Shown piece by piece: positions 1 to 8,109 of a DNA stretch of 64,000 nt. Origin of the DNA: Halomonas sp. SSL-5 (lineage in GTDB: Bacteria; Pseudomonadota; Gammaproteobacteria; Pseudomonadales; Halomonadaceae); the NCBI RefSeq assembly GCF_030708455.1, contig NZ_JAUYWF010000008.1, positions 62,001 to 126,000 on the forward strand, written 5' to 3'. The position numbers and the translations under genes are program-made. Every line of letters begins with the position of its first letter. Position 1 is the first letter of the stretch. The notes beneath the pieces are model-generated. The model was not told the DNA's origin. It searched no databases and saw only the letters and a program-made list of their open reading frames with translations.

Positions 1-75
1 GTCGGTGAGTGGGAGTGGTATGACATTGACAGTGACATTGATCTGTTTTCCATCGGTGCATTGTTCAAGTTCTAA
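1..75 (+). CDS. C-terminal end of an outer-membrane beta-barrel protein (partial)
   Basis: The window opens inside a reading frame that gives 24 residues and then TAA. The last ten residues, LFSIGALFKF, alternate hydrophobic and polar residues and end in phenylalanine. This is the C-terminal beta-strand signature that the BAM machinery recognises in outer-membrane proteins. The small barrel protein at 37.3 kb ends in a similar way (VGVRYRF). The body of the gene is outside the window, so the exact family is unknown. A hairpin terminator lies 28 nt after the stop. Confidence 0.5.
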   Translation, partial: VGEWEWYDIDSDIDLFSIGALFKF

Positions 76-96
76 ACGGCTCGATCACGTCCCCAA

Positions 97-207
97 TTAA
101 GAGGGGGAGGCAACTCCCCCGGTCTTCTCACACCACCGGGCAAGATGGCCATCTGACATCAGCACCGCATAGCCGTCGGCGGCAGGCGTGTCGATGTCGC
201 GAGACAT
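97..207 (-). pseudogene. Possible 5' remnant of a dienelactone-hydrolase-like gene (copy A)
   Basis: Reading leftwards from an ATG at 207, with CCGGAG upstream, the frame gives a 36-residue peptide starting MSRDIDTPAADG and stopping at 97, across the terminator. A second short frame at 24346-24471 begins MSHAIDIPAADG and is also preceded by CCGGAG. The shared start resembles the first strand of dienelactone hydrolases (typically an IDIPxADG-like start). That family assignment is from memory and is tentative. Neither copy continues into the alpha/beta-hydrolase fold, so both are best read as fragments. I see no other gene in the 76-369 gap. Confidence 0.25.
103..120 (+). terminator. Hairpin terminator after the outer-membrane protein gene
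   Basis: GGGGGAG, loop gcaa, CTCCCCC: a perfect 7-bp stem followed by the weakly T-rich ggtcttct. It sits just downstream of the TAA at 73-75. The stable GNRA-like loop and its position suggest an intrinsic terminator. Confidence 0.65.
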
Positions 208-369
208 GGGCGGGCTCCGGGGTGTCGAGGGTGCCGTAGACGGCGACCAGCGGCGTGCGGGTGCAGTCACGGTGACGGACCTCCACGTCAGGGCAGAGGA
301 ACATGGTAGCCGTTCTCCGCTGGCGTATCACCGCCCGGGCAAGGTAAGCGCCGGCCCCTGAGCTTCCGG

Positions 370-1290
370 CTACCCCGCCGCTCCCTGCTGGCAGGGGGAC
401 GCCGTGAAGCATTCGACCAGGTAGTCGATCATCGCCCGCACTTTCACCGGCTGGCGTCGATCGGCGGGGAAGAGCAGGTGGAGCCCGCCCAGGTCGAGCA
501 GCGGCTGATCGAGCTCGAGCGCCACCAGCGCCCCGCTGGCCAGGGCATCGCCGACGATGAAGTTGGGTTGGTAGATCACCCCCTGGCCGCCCCTGGCCGC
601 GGCGAGCAGCGCCTCGCCGTTGTTGGCCGTGAGGTTGCCGCGCACCGGCACCTCGAACTCGCCCTCCCGGCCGAAGTGCCAGACGCCACGCCCCTGGTGG
701 GGGGAGAGCCGGTAGCTCAGGCAGTTATGCCGCGAGAGGTCGGTGATGCGACGTGGCGTGCCGTGCCGGGCCAGGTAGTCGGGCGAGGCGCAGAGGCGCA
801 TGGGACAGTTGCCCAGCCGCCGCGCCTTGAGGGCACTGTCGCCGAGATGTCCGACGCGCAGGATCAGGTCCCAGCCCTCGGCCAGCATGTCGTGCTGGGC
901 GTCGCTCAGCCCCAGCTCCACCTCCACCCGGGGGTAACGGCGGCTGAACGCCGGCAGCAAGGGCGCGATGAAGCGGGTGCCGAAGGAGTGGGGCACGTTC
1001 ATGCGCAGCCGACCCGATGCCTCGAGACCCTGGGCCTTGACGCTGGTCTCGGCCTCTTCCAGCTCCTGGAGCAGGCGGCGGCACGCCTCGAGGTGCTCGC
1101 TGCCGGCGTCGGTCAGCGACAGGCGCCGGGTGGTGCGGTGGAGCAGCTTGACGCCGAGGCGGGCCTCCATGGCGTTCATGTGCTTGGTGGCCATGGCCGG
1201 TGACATCGCAAGCGCCCGCGCCGCCGCCGAGAGGCTGCCATGGGTCGCGGCCTCCAGGAAGACGCGCATGCCGGTGAAGCGATCCAGCAT
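370..1290 (-). CDS. LysR-family transcriptional regulator
   Basis: This 306-residue protein has the standard LysR length and plan. The N-terminal winged helix-turn-helix spans about residues 5-63 (GSLSAAARALAMSPAMATKH, then LGVKLLHRTTRRLSLT). A periplasmic-binding-protein-like effector domain covers about 90-295. The conserved effector-domain phrases GRLRMNVP and LLAAARGGQGVIYQP are present. It is of the CrgA/DsdC-like subgroup that often controls adjacent oxidoreductases. The gene is divergent from the short-chain dehydrogenase at 1436, with 145 nt between the starts, which is the classic arrangement for a LysR protein acting on its neighbour. No clear Shine-Dalgarno precedes the ATG at 1290; an internal ATG seven codons later is an alternative. 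The ligand cannot be inferred. Confidence 0.9.
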   Translation of the reverse strand: MLDRFTGMRVFLEAATHGSLSAAARALAMSPAMATKHMNAMEARLGVKLLHRTTRRLSLTDAGSEHLEACRRLLQELEEAETSVKAQGLEASGRLRMNVPHSFGTRFIAPLLPAFSRRYPRVEVELGLSDAQHDMLAEGWDLILRVGHLGDSALKARRLGNCPMRLCASPDYLARHGTPRRITDLSRHNCLSYRLSPHQGRGVWHFGREGEFEVPVRGNLTANNGEALLAAARGGQGVIYQPNFIVGDALASGALVALELDQPLLDLGGLHLLFPADRRQPVKVRAMIDYLVECFTASPCQQGAAG

Positions 1291-1435
1291 CGATTTAACA
1301 CCATGAGTAATAAGAGTGGGGTGATTTTAGCAGGTTATCCCATTGAAATCGTGAAGTTATAGTGGTGGCCATTCCCGGTCGTCGCCGCACGTGTCGGCCG
1401 ACGTCCGTCGCGACGCAACCCTTGAGGAGATTGGC

Positions 1436-2230
1436 ATGCAGATCGAACTTTCCGGCAAGCAGGCCCTGGTCACCGGCTCCACCGCGGGCATCGGCCTGGC
1501 CATCGCCACCGGCCTGGCCCAGGCGGGCGCCACCGTTACCGTCGTCGGCCGCGCCCAGGCCAAGGTCGACAAGGCCGTGGCCCAGGTGCAAGAGGCCAGC
1601 GGCCGCGAGGATGTCACCGGCGTGGTCGCCGATCCCGGCACCGCCGAGGGGTGCCAGGCGCTGATCGCGGCACGGCCCGAGGTCGATATCCTGATCAACA
1701 ACCTGGGCATCTACGGCGGCCGCCCCTTCTTCGAGATCGATGACGCCGCCTGGGAGGAGATCTTCCAGGTGAACGTGATGAGCGGGGTGCGCCTGGCACG
1801 CCACTATGCCAAGGGCATGCAGGCGCGCGGCTGGGGGCGCATCCAGTTCATCTCCAGCGAATCGGCGCTCAATATCCCCGCCGAGATGGTGCACTACGGG
1901 GTCAGCAAGGCGGCGCTGCAGGGGGTCTCCCGCGGCCTGGCCAAGGTGCTGGCCGGCAGCGGCGTGACGGTCAACAGCATCCTGCCGGGGCCGACCCGCA
2001 CCGAGGGTGCCCAGGTGATGATGGCGGAGCTGGCCGCCGAGCGCGGCGTCTCCGCCGAGGAGATGGAGGCGCTGTTCCTGGCGGAGAACCGCCCCTCGAC
2101 CCTGCTCAAGCGCTTCGCCACCCCGGAGGAGGTCGCCAGCCTCTGCGTCTACGCCGCCTCGCCCCAGGCCAGCGCCACCACCGGTGCCGCGCTGCGCGTG
2201 GAGGGTGGCATCGTCGAAAGTATCGCCTGA
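1436..2230 (+). CDS. SDR-family NAD(P)-dependent oxidoreductase
   Basis: A 264-residue classical short-chain dehydrogenase. The frame is open from 1391, but the ATG at 1436 is preceded by GAGGAG at a good distance and begins right before the first beta-strand, so I use it. The cofactor motif TGSTAGIGLAIA (the TGxxxGIG type) is near residue 13. INNLGIY replaces the usual NNAG, and the catalytic Ser-Tyr-Lys set is visible as ISSES and YGVSKAA. The C-terminal end RVEGGIVESIA is the usual SDR close. The substrate is unknown. It is transcribed away from the LysR gene at 370-1290 and converges on the second LysR gene, 12 nt away. Confidence 0.92.
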   Translation: MQIELSGKQALVTGSTAGIGLAIATGLAQAGATVTVVGRAQAKVDKAVAQVQEASGREDVTGVVADPGTAEGCQALIAARPEVDILINNLGIYGGRPFFEIDDAAWEEIFQVNVMSGVRLARHYAKGMQARGWGRIQFISSESALNIPAEMVHYGVSKAALQGVSRGLAKVLAGSGVTVNSILPGPTRTEGAQVMMAELAAERGVSAEEMEALFLAENRPSTLLKRFATPEEVASLCVYAASPQASATTGAALRVEGGIVESIA

Positions 2231-2242
2231 GGGGATCTCCCG

Positions 2243-3154
2243 TCAGAAGCGATCCCAGTAGGGCGGGTCGCCGAAGTAGCCCTCCAGGAAATCCACGAAG
2301 TGGCGCACCTTGCTGGCCAGCAGCTGGCGGTGGGCATACACCGCATAGAGCCCGAGCGGCTCGGGCTCATGCTCGGGCAACACGATCGCGAGGCGTCCCT
2401 GGCGGATGGCGTCGCCGGTCAGGAAGGTCGGCTGCAGGGCGATGCCGGCCCCGCCCATGGCGGCTTCCACCAGCACATCGCCGTTGTTGCTGGTCAGCTC
2501 GCCTCCCTCTCTTCCACCGCCGCCGTCGCTGCGCGACAGCCACTTCAGCAGTGGCTCCTGGCTCTCCTCCATGTAGCGGTAGCGCAGGAAACGGTGCCCG
2601 GTGAGGTCTTCTGGCTGGCCGGGGGTGCCGTGTGCCTTCAGGTAGTCGGGCGAGGCGCACAGCACCAGGCGCACGGGGGCGATGCGCCTGGCGATCAGCG
2701 AGGAGCTCTTCAGCCGCCCGATGCGCAGGGCGATATCGAACCCCTCCTCGACGATATCCACCTTGCGGTCGTTGAGCTGCAGGTCGATGTCCACCGCGGG
2801 GTGAGCTTGCTGGAAGTCGTTGATCAGCGGCGCCAGGTGGCGGAGGGCGAAGGACACCGGGGCGCTGATGCGCAGCCGTCCGCGGGCCTGGCCCTGCAGC
2901 TCGCCGAGTGCGTTCTCCATGTCGTCGACCTCGACCAGCACCTGCTCGGCGCGCTGGCGATAGGTGGCCCCCGCCTCGGTCAGATGGAGCCGGCGGGTGG
3001 TGCGGTTGAGCAGGCGCACGCCCAGATGCGCCTCCAGCTGCGAGACGTGCTTGCTGACCAGCTGGGGGGAGAGCGCCAGGCGCTCGGCGGCCTGGGTGAA
3101 GCTGCCCTCGGCGACCACGGTGACGAAGGCGCGCATGGCATCGAGACGGTCCAT
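2243..3154 (-). CDS. LysR-family transcriptional regulator
   Basis: A 303-residue LysR protein with an N-terminal HTH (about residues 3-60; GSFTQAAERLALSPQLVSKH) and a substrate-binding domain (RGRLRISAPVSFALRHLAPL onward). It is clearly related to the regulator at 370-1290, so the two may be old duplicates. The start at 3154 is preceded by an AGGAGAC-like ribosome-binding sequence on the minus strand. It is divergent from doxX and the GST gene (3318-4786), and the gap contains an 8+8 inverted repeat that is a plausible binding site. Likely function: autorepression and control of the redox pair next door, in response to an unknown signal such as a quinone or electrophile. Confidence 0.92.
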   Translation of the reverse strand: MDRLDAMRAFVTVVAEGSFTQAAERLALSPQLVSKHVSQLEAHLGVRLLNRTTRRLHLTEAGATYRQRAEQVLVEVDDMENALGELQGQARGRLRISAPVSFALRHLAPLINDFQQAHPAVDIDLQLNDRKVDIVEEGFDIALRIGRLKSSSLIARRIAPVRLVLCASPDYLKAHGTPGQPEDLTGHRFLRYRYMEESQEPLLKWLSRSDGGGGREGGELTSNNGDVLVEAAMGGAGIALQPTFLTGDAIRQGRLAIVLPEHEPEPLGLYAVYAHRQLLASKVRHFVDFLEGYFGDPPYWDRF

Positions 3155-3183
3155 GGCGGTCTCCTGATGATGGGGAGAGGGTT

Positions 3184-3206
3184 ATTATCAACACTTCATT
3201 GATAAT
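3184..3206. promoter_or_regulatory. Inverted repeat, candidate LysR operator
   Basis: ATTATCAA, 7-nt spacer, TTGATAAT: a perfect 8-bp inverted repeat in an unusually AT-rich patch. It is 30 nt upstream of the lysR start at 3154 and 112 nt upstream of doxX. LysR regulators usually bind imperfect dyads in exactly this kind of divergent gap. Confidence 0.5.
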
Positions 3207-3317
3207 CATGCAACGCTGGCGCCCTTATTCCGCTCATCTGGCGAAAGTAGAGTGGCCTCATCGCTCGAGGCCGCAGGAGGCCTCGACTTTCCCCGACATC
3301 CAGATGAGGACGACACC

Positions 3318-3767
3318 ATGAAGACGCAACTGATCAAGACCCTGTTCGATACCACCGGCGGTTACGGCGCCCTGGCCCTGCGCGTGCCGGTCGGCCTGAT
3401 CCTCGCCGCCCATGGCGCCCAGAAGCTGTTTGGCTGGTTCGGCGGCTATGGCCTGGAAGGCACCGCCCAGTGGCTGGAGAGCATCGGCCTGGCGCCCGGC
3501 CTGCTGATGGCGCTGCTGGCCGGCGGCGCCGAGTTCTTCGGCGGCCTGGCGCTGATGCTCGGCCTGCTGACCCGCCCCGCGGCGCTGGTTGCCGCCGTCA
3601 CCATGCTGGTGGCCATCGTCAGTGTGCATATCGGCAACGGTCTGTTCTTGGCCAACAACGGCTATGAGTTCGGGCTTGCCCTGCTGGCCGCCACCGTGGC
3701 CCTGGCGATTCAGGGCGCCGGCCGATTCTCGCTGGATGACCTGCTGGCCAAGCGCTTCGGCGCCTGA
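3318..3767 (+). CDS. DoxX-family membrane protein
   Basis: A 149-residue integral membrane protein. The ATG at 3318, with GATGAGGA upstream, is chosen over an in-frame start 22 codons earlier. Four hydrophobic segments lie at about residues 17-35, 55-75, 80-100 and 110-130. The start of helix one (LRVPVGLILAAHGAQKLFGW) is the family hallmark. The conserved GGAEFFGGLALMLGLLTR follows. DoxX proteins of this length are found with thiol and quinone detoxification enzymes; the biochemical role in most bacteria is not settled. The glutathionyl-hydroquinone reductase gene follows 71 nt downstream in the same direction, so the two probably form one transcription unit under the divergent LysR regulator. 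Confidence 0.9.
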   Translation: MKTQLIKTLFDTTGGYGALALRVPVGLILAAHGAQKLFGWFGGYGLEGTAQWLESIGLAPGLLMALLAGGAEFFGGLALMLGLLTRPAALVAAVTMLVAIVSVHIGNGLFLANNGYEFGLALLAATVALAIQGAGRFSLDDLLAKRFGA

Positions 3768-3838
3768 GCCCCGCCACGACACACTCGACCCGGCATCCTC
3801 CCAATGTGGAGGGTGCCTCACGCAATGGAGGAAACACC

Positions 3839-4786
3839 ATGTTGGTCAACGGTATCTGGCAGGAGAACTGGCAGCCGGTCCAGGCGCAGGACGAGCAGGG
3901 GCGGTTTATCCGCCAGACCTCGACCTTCAGGCACTGGATCACCCCCGACGGCGCCCCCGGCCCCACTGGCTCCGGCGGCTTCAAGGCCGAGGCGGGTCGC
4001 TATCACCTCTACGTCGCCTATATCTGCCCCTGGGCCTCGCGCACCCTGATGGCGCGCCGGCTCAAGGGATTACAGGAGCTGATCGGCGTGACCGTGGTGA
4101 ATCCGCGGCTGACCGACCAGGGCTGGCGGTTCGGCGGCTTCCCCGGCGCCGACGAGGATAGCCTGAACGGTGCGCGCTACATGCATGAGCTCTATACCCG
4201 CGCCGACCCCGAGGTCTCAGGCCGCGCCACGGTGCCGGTGCTGTGGGACAGGCACACCGGCACCATCGTCAACAACGAGTCGGCCGACATCCTGCGCATG
4301 CTCAACAGTGCCTTCTCGCACCTCGTCGACCAGGGGCCTGACCTCTATCCCGCGGCCCTTGCCAGCGAGATCGATGCGCTCAACCAGGCGATCTACACCG
4401 ACCTCAACAACGGCGTCTACCAGGCTGGCTTCGCCTCCAGCCAGCAGGCCTACGACGAGGCCTATGCCAAGGTGTTCGCCAAGCTCGATGAGCTCGAGGC
4501 GCGGCTCGCCGACGGGCGGTCCTATCTGTTCGGCGAGGCACTGACCGAGAGCGACATCCGCCTGTTCGTGACCCTGGTCCGCTTCGATGCCGCCTACCAC
4601 GGGCTGTTCAAATGCAACCGCAACACCCTGGCGGCCATGCCGGCCCTGCACGCCTACCTGCACCGCCTCCTGGCTCTCGAGGGCATCGCCGAGACGGTCA
4701 ACCTCGACCATATCAAGGCGGGCTACTACTCGATCAAGGCCCTGAACCCCACCGGCATCGTGCCCGCCGGCCCGCAGGCGCTCTGA
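3839..4786 (+). CDS. Xi-class glutathione S-transferase (glutathionyl-hydroquinone reductase)
   Basis: A 315-residue cytosolic enzyme of the YqjG/PcpF family, which reduces glutathionyl-hydroquinones back to free hydroquinones. The diagnostic active-site tetrad CPWA is present with Cys63 (YICPWASR). The N-terminal extension (FRHWITPDGAPGPTGSGGF) is typical of the Xi class. The C-terminal helical domain contains VNLDHIKAGYYSIKALNPTGIVP, the family signature near the end, followed by a proline-rich tail. The start at 3839 has AGGAAAC just upstream. It is paired with doxX, which fits a quinone or electrophile stress unit. Confidence 0.93.
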   Translation: MLVNGIWQENWQPVQAQDEQGRFIRQTSTFRHWITPDGAPGPTGSGGFKAEAGRYHLYVAYICPWASRTLMARRLKGLQELIGVTVVNPRLTDQGWRFGGFPGADEDSLNGARYMHELYTRADPEVSGRATVPVLWDRHTGTIVNNESADILRMLNSAFSHLVDQGPDLYPAALASEIDALNQAIYTDLNNGVYQAGFASSQQAYDEAYAKVFAKLDELEARLADGRSYLFGEALTESDIRLFVTLVRFDAAYHGLFKCNRNTLAAMPALHAYLHRLLALEGIAETVNLDHIKAGYYSIKALNPTGIVPAGPQAL

Positions 4787-4858
4787 ACCTGCCGGCCTGT
4801 CACGAGCGGAGGCCACCCTGACGCTGCGGGTGGGCGGGTTCGGTCTAGGGCTGGCGCC

Positions 4859-5266
4859 TTATCGCAGCCACCGAACGCCCTCACGGAACCTCTGTCGGGC
4901 TTGTTCCCAGCGGGTGCTGGGCGGGGCGGCAGGCGTCTGGGGCAGGGCCGCGCCGGCGCGCTTCAGGGCGCCGAGGATGGCATCCAGGTGGCGGTGGCAG
5001 AGGGGGGCGTCCAGGCCTCCCGGGCAGCGCTTCAGCAGGGCGTCGCACTCATCGCTGGCCTGGCTCAGGGCGTTACGCGCCGCGTCGTTGTCCTCGGCCT
5101 GCGCCTGACACTCCTTGAGCTCCCGGGAGAGCATCATCAGCATCTTGCTGTCGAGCCAGCAGGGCATGGTGTCGCTGGCCTTTCCGGCCATGGAGTTCTT
5201 GATCGCCTGGAAGGAGACCTGCAGGAAGACCGCCGTGTAGTAGGCCTTGGGACGTTGCGGACTCAT
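4859..5266 (-). CDS. Conserved-looking hypothetical protein
   Basis: A 135-residue protein that I do not recognise. It is predicted soluble and mostly helical, with no signal peptide. It contains five cysteines: PCWLDSK, KECQAQ, DECDALLKRCPG and PLCHRH. The spacing of the last ones suggests a metal site or disulfides, but no known motif fits. The C-terminal third is basic (STRWEQARQRFREGVRWLR). The start at 5266 is supported by GGAAGGG upstream. It stands alone, pointing left, between the GST gene and a 322-nt intergenic region. Codon use matches the neighbours, so I take it as a real gene. Confidence 0.65.
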   Translation of the reverse strand: MSPQRPKAYYTAVFLQVSFQAIKNSMAGKASDTMPCWLDSKMLMMLSRELKECQAQAEDNDAARNALSQASDECDALLKRCPGGLDAPLCHRHLDAILGALKRAGAALPQTPAAPPSTRWEQARQRFREGVRWLR

Positions 5267-5400
5267 GGTGGTCGGCCCTTCCAGGGAAACAAGAATTGTT
5301 ATCGATAATGACCAATGCCGGGCCCGGGGTCAATGCCGCGATCGGCGACATCGCGCCGCAGCATGCGGCGCACTTGACCGGGAGGGGTGGAAGACCTTTT

Positions 5401-5429
5401 TACGATAGGAAACTATTTTCCTCATCGTA
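5401..5429. promoter_or_regulatory. Near-perfect inverted repeat upstream of the YkvI-type gene
   Basis: TACGAT-AGGAAA, 4-nt centre, TTTCCT-C-ATCGTA: twelve paired positions with a single extra base in the right arm. It overlaps a TATACT -10-like hexamer at 5428-5433. It is the only AT-rich patch in the 322-nt gap 5267-5588 and sits 160 nt before the ATG at 5589. A repressor operator is the simplest reading. The rest of the gap holds nothing I can support, apart from a TTATCGATAA palindrome near 5299. Confidence 0.4.
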
Positions 5430-5588
5430 TACTTTGTGCATGCTAAGTTTCCATTGGCGCCGGACCCCTGTGGCCGGTGCCCGTCCATCCCCGATCGGGA
5501 GCGGCGCTCGCGCCGGCTTCCGACCCGAGCCGGGTTCCCCTGTCCCTCGCGGGCGGCGTGGGCCCTCAGTGCAACGAGGTACTTCCTG

Positions 5589-6686
5589 ATGAGCAAACAA
5601 CCCTTCCTGATCGCCATGACCTTCATGTCGATCATCATCGGCGGCGGCTTCGCCTCGGGGCAGGAGGTGCTGCAGTTCTTCACCGGCTACGGCGCGGTCG
5701 GGATCACCGGCACCCTGCTCAGCGGCCTGCTGTTCGCGTTCCTCGGCATGCAGATCGCACGGATGAGCTCCAGCATGCAGGCGCGCTCCCACAAGGAGGT
5801 GCTGGTGGCGCTGTTCGGCAAGCGGGCGGGGCTTGCCATCGACCTGGTGCTCTCTTTCTTCCTGTTCGGTGTCGGTGTGGTGATGCTGGCCGGCAGCGGT
5901 TCCATCTTCGCCCAGCAGTACGGCCTGCCGCCGCTGCTGGGCGGGGTGCTGCTCAGTGTGCTGGTCATCCTGACCCTGTGCCTGCGGGTCCGCGGGATCA
6001 TCAACCTGATCAGCGTCATCATGCCGGTGCTGTTGCTGCTGGTGCTGACCATCACCGTCTACTCCTTCTTCACCAGCAGTGCCTCGCTGCAAACGCTGGA
6101 AGGCGCGGCCGGCGAGGTGCCGACCATCAGCGAAGGCTGGCCGGTCTCGCACTGGGTCATCGGCGCGCTGCTCTACGCCTCCTTCAATATCGCCGTGGGC
6201 TTCCCGATGCTGTCGGTGATCGGCGGGCTGACTCGCGATACCCGGCAGGCGGCGCTGGGCGGTATCCTGGGGGGCGTGGGCCTCGGCGTGCTGATCTTCC
6301 TGCTCAACATCGGCCTGTTCGCCAACCTCGAGCGGCTGGTCGGGGTCGATATGCCCTCGCTGATGCTGGCCACGGCGGTGTCGCCGCTGGTGGCGATCGT
6401 CATGTCGCTGGCCCTGATCTGCATGATCTACAGCACCGCGGTGGGCATGTTCTTCGCTTTCACCGCGCGTTTCGCGACGCCGGAAACGACCCGTTTCAGG
6501 GTGCTGAGTGTGATCGTCACCGCGGTGGGCCTGGTACTCAGTCAGTTCGGGTTCAGCGCGCTGATCGGCACCGTCTACCCGATGCTGGGCGTGGTGGGGC
6601 TGGTCCTGATCGTGGCGCTGGGCTACCGCTGGCACACCGCCCGCCGCGAGGCCAGGATGCGCCCGGCCAGTTCGTCCAGCTACTGA
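5589..6686 (+). CDS. YkvI-family membrane transporter-like protein
   Basis: A 365-residue inner-membrane protein with about ten hydrophobic helices. The N-terminus carries the family pattern MTFMSIIIGGGFASGQEV, where the glycine-rich first helix break resembles substrate-binding helices of LeuT-fold carriers. Sequence style and length match the YkvI family (distant relatives of the amino acid-polyamine-cation superfamily), whose substrate is unknown. The frame is open from 5436, but the ATG at 5589 starts at the first helix and has AACGAGGT upstream, so the earlier residues are not used. The gene converges on the diguanylate cyclase and overlaps it by 7 nt. A palindrome at 5401-5429 may regulate it. 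Confidence 0.85.
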   Translation: MSKQPFLIAMTFMSIIIGGGFASGQEVLQFFTGYGAVGITGTLLSGLLFAFLGMQIARMSSSMQARSHKEVLVALFGKRAGLAIDLVLSFFLFGVGVVMLAGSGSIFAQQYGLPPLLGGVLLSVLVILTLCLRVRGIINLISVIMPVLLLLVLTITVYSFFTSSASLQTLEGAAGEVPTISEGWPVSHWVIGALLYASFNIAVGFPMLSVIGGLTRDTRQAALGGILGGVGLGVLIFLLNIGLFANLERLVGVDMPSLMLATAVSPLVAIVMSLALICMIYSTAVGMFFAFTARFATPETTRFRVLSVIVTAVGLVLSQFGFSALIGTVYPMLGVVGLVLIVALGYRWHTARREARMRPASSSSY

Positions 6687-7963
6687 GCGCCCTGACGACT
6701 CGCCCGGGCCTCGACCCGGTTCCTGCCGAGTTCCTTGGCTCGGTAGAGGGCCTCATCCACCCGCTGGACCAGTGATCGGGAGTCCTCACCGTCGGCCAGC
6801 TCCACCACGCCGAAGCTGGCGGTGACAGTCCCGAGCGTTTCGAAGCGCTGACCGGCGATCGCCCGCCGCAGCTTCTCGGCGACCTTGCTGGCCGCCGCGA
6901 GGCCGGTCTCTGGCAGCAGCACCATGAACTCCTCGCCACCCCATCGCCCGTGATGGTCGATGCCACGAAGGCTGTCGTTGACCAGGCGGGCCACGGTCTT
7001 CAGCACGTCGTCGCCGCTGTTATGGCCGAAGCGGTCGTTGATTCGCTTGAAATGATCGAGGTCGTACATGATCAGCGAGAGTGGCGAGGCGTAGCGGCTG
7101 GCGCGCGCCATTTCCTTCTCCAGCAGGCGACCCAGTTCCTGGCGGTTGGTGATGCCGGTGAGGCCGTCGGTGATGGCCATGGTCTGCACCCGCGCTTCCG
7201 CCAGCTTGCGCTGGGTGATATCCAGCAGGATGCCGGTCCAGAGGATGCCGCCGTCGGCTTCCTGCTGCGGTGTCGAGCGGCACTCGATCCAGCGAATCGA
7301 CCCGTCGGCGTGAAGGGCTCGGAACTCCACATGGACCTGGGATAGGGTGGCGGCACTGTGCCGGGTCTGGGCCTCGACGCGCTCGGCATCCTCGGGAAGA
7401 ATCCGCGACATGGCCGTCTCCGTACCGGGACCCCAGATCTCCTCCAGCGGCAGGCCTCCCAACTCGACGATGCCCTGGCTGAAATAGGGGAAGCTGCGCG
7501 AGCCATCCGGCGCCATGCGGTACTGGTAGAGCGCGCCGGGCACCTGGGAGGCGATGCCGCGCAGCAGCGCCTCGCTCTGCCGAAGCCTCGCTTCGGTCGC
7601 CCTGCGTGCCGTGATGTCCCTCACGACGCAGAAGATCAGCTTGTCACCTTCGAAGGTGGCGGCGTTGTTGCTGAGCTCCACGTCGATCAGGCTGCCATCC
7701 TGGCGGCGCTGCTGCGTCTCGAAGTGGGCGCCGGCGCTGTCGACGCGGTGCAGCATCGCCAGAATCACGCGCCTGCTGAAGCGGGTGTCGAGGTCCCAGA
7801 CGTGCATCGACTCCAGTTCTTCGCGCCGGTAGCCGAGCATCTCGGCATAGCGACGATTGGCCCGGTAGAGGCTGCCGTCACGTCTCATAACCACCATGCC
7901 ATCCCAGGCCCCTTCGAAGAGGGCATTCCAGAGGATGGCTTCGTTAGTCCCGGATGATGGCAT
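6680..7963 (-). CDS. PAS-PAS-GGDEF diguanylate cyclase
   Basis: A 427-residue cytosolic signalling protein that makes cyclic di-GMP from two GTP. PAS 1 covers about residues 8-125 (ending CVVRDITARRATEARL). PAS 2 with its PAC segment covers about 130-255 (ending TGILLDITQRKLAEARV). The GGDEF domain covers about 262-425. The active-site motif is GGEEF at residues 342-346, which is catalytically competent in this family. An inhibitory-site RxxD (RGID) lies five residues before it, so product feedback inhibition is likely. There are no membrane segments, so the input is probably a ligand or redox state sensed by the PAS domains. A second c-di-GMP protein (EAL) is at 51.1 kb. Confidence 0.93.
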   Translation of the reverse strand: MPSSGTNEAILWNALFEGAWDGMVVMRRDGSLYRANRRYAEMLGYRREELESMHVWDLDTRFSRRVILAMLHRVDSAGAHFETQQRRQDGSLIDVELSNNAATFEGDKLIFCVVRDITARRATEARLRQSEALLRGIASQVPGALYQYRMAPDGSRSFPYFSQGIVELGGLPLEEIWGPGTETAMSRILPEDAERVEAQTRHSAATLSQVHVEFRALHADGSIRWIECRSTPQQEADGGILWTGILLDITQRKLAEARVQTMAITDGLTGITNRQELGRLLEKEMARASRYASPLSLIMYDLDHFKRINDRFGHNSGDDVLKTVARLVNDSLRGIDHHGRWGGEEFMVLLPETGLAAASKVAEKLRRAIAGQRFETLGTVTASFGVVELADGEDSRSLVQRVDEALYRAKELGRNRVEARASRQGAQ

Positions 7964-8109
7964 GGGCGGCTTCCCGGCCTCAGGAGGGGAGGTGACTGGT
8001 TATCATAGTAACTCATGGCGCGCCATCCTGGTGCACTGTTGACCGGCGAGGTGGTAACGGCGGGCGTGGTCTACGCTTGGCACCACACACTGGGGTTCGG
8101 AGCGAGTCC

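Noticed and set aside
5290..5312. Fur-box-like TTATCGATAA
   Set aside because: Only a 10-nt palindrome matches; the flanks do not fit the Fur consensus and the neighbouring gene has no iron link.
5400..6635. Long minus-strand frame rich in Gln, His and Asp opposite the YkvI-type gene
   Set aside because: Composition is the usual antisense pattern of a GC-rich gene; the plus strand encodes a clear membrane protein.
8015..8026. ATGGCGCGCCAT 12-nt palindrome
   Set aside because: Short GC-rich palindromes of this kind are expected by chance here; no promoter elements fit around it.
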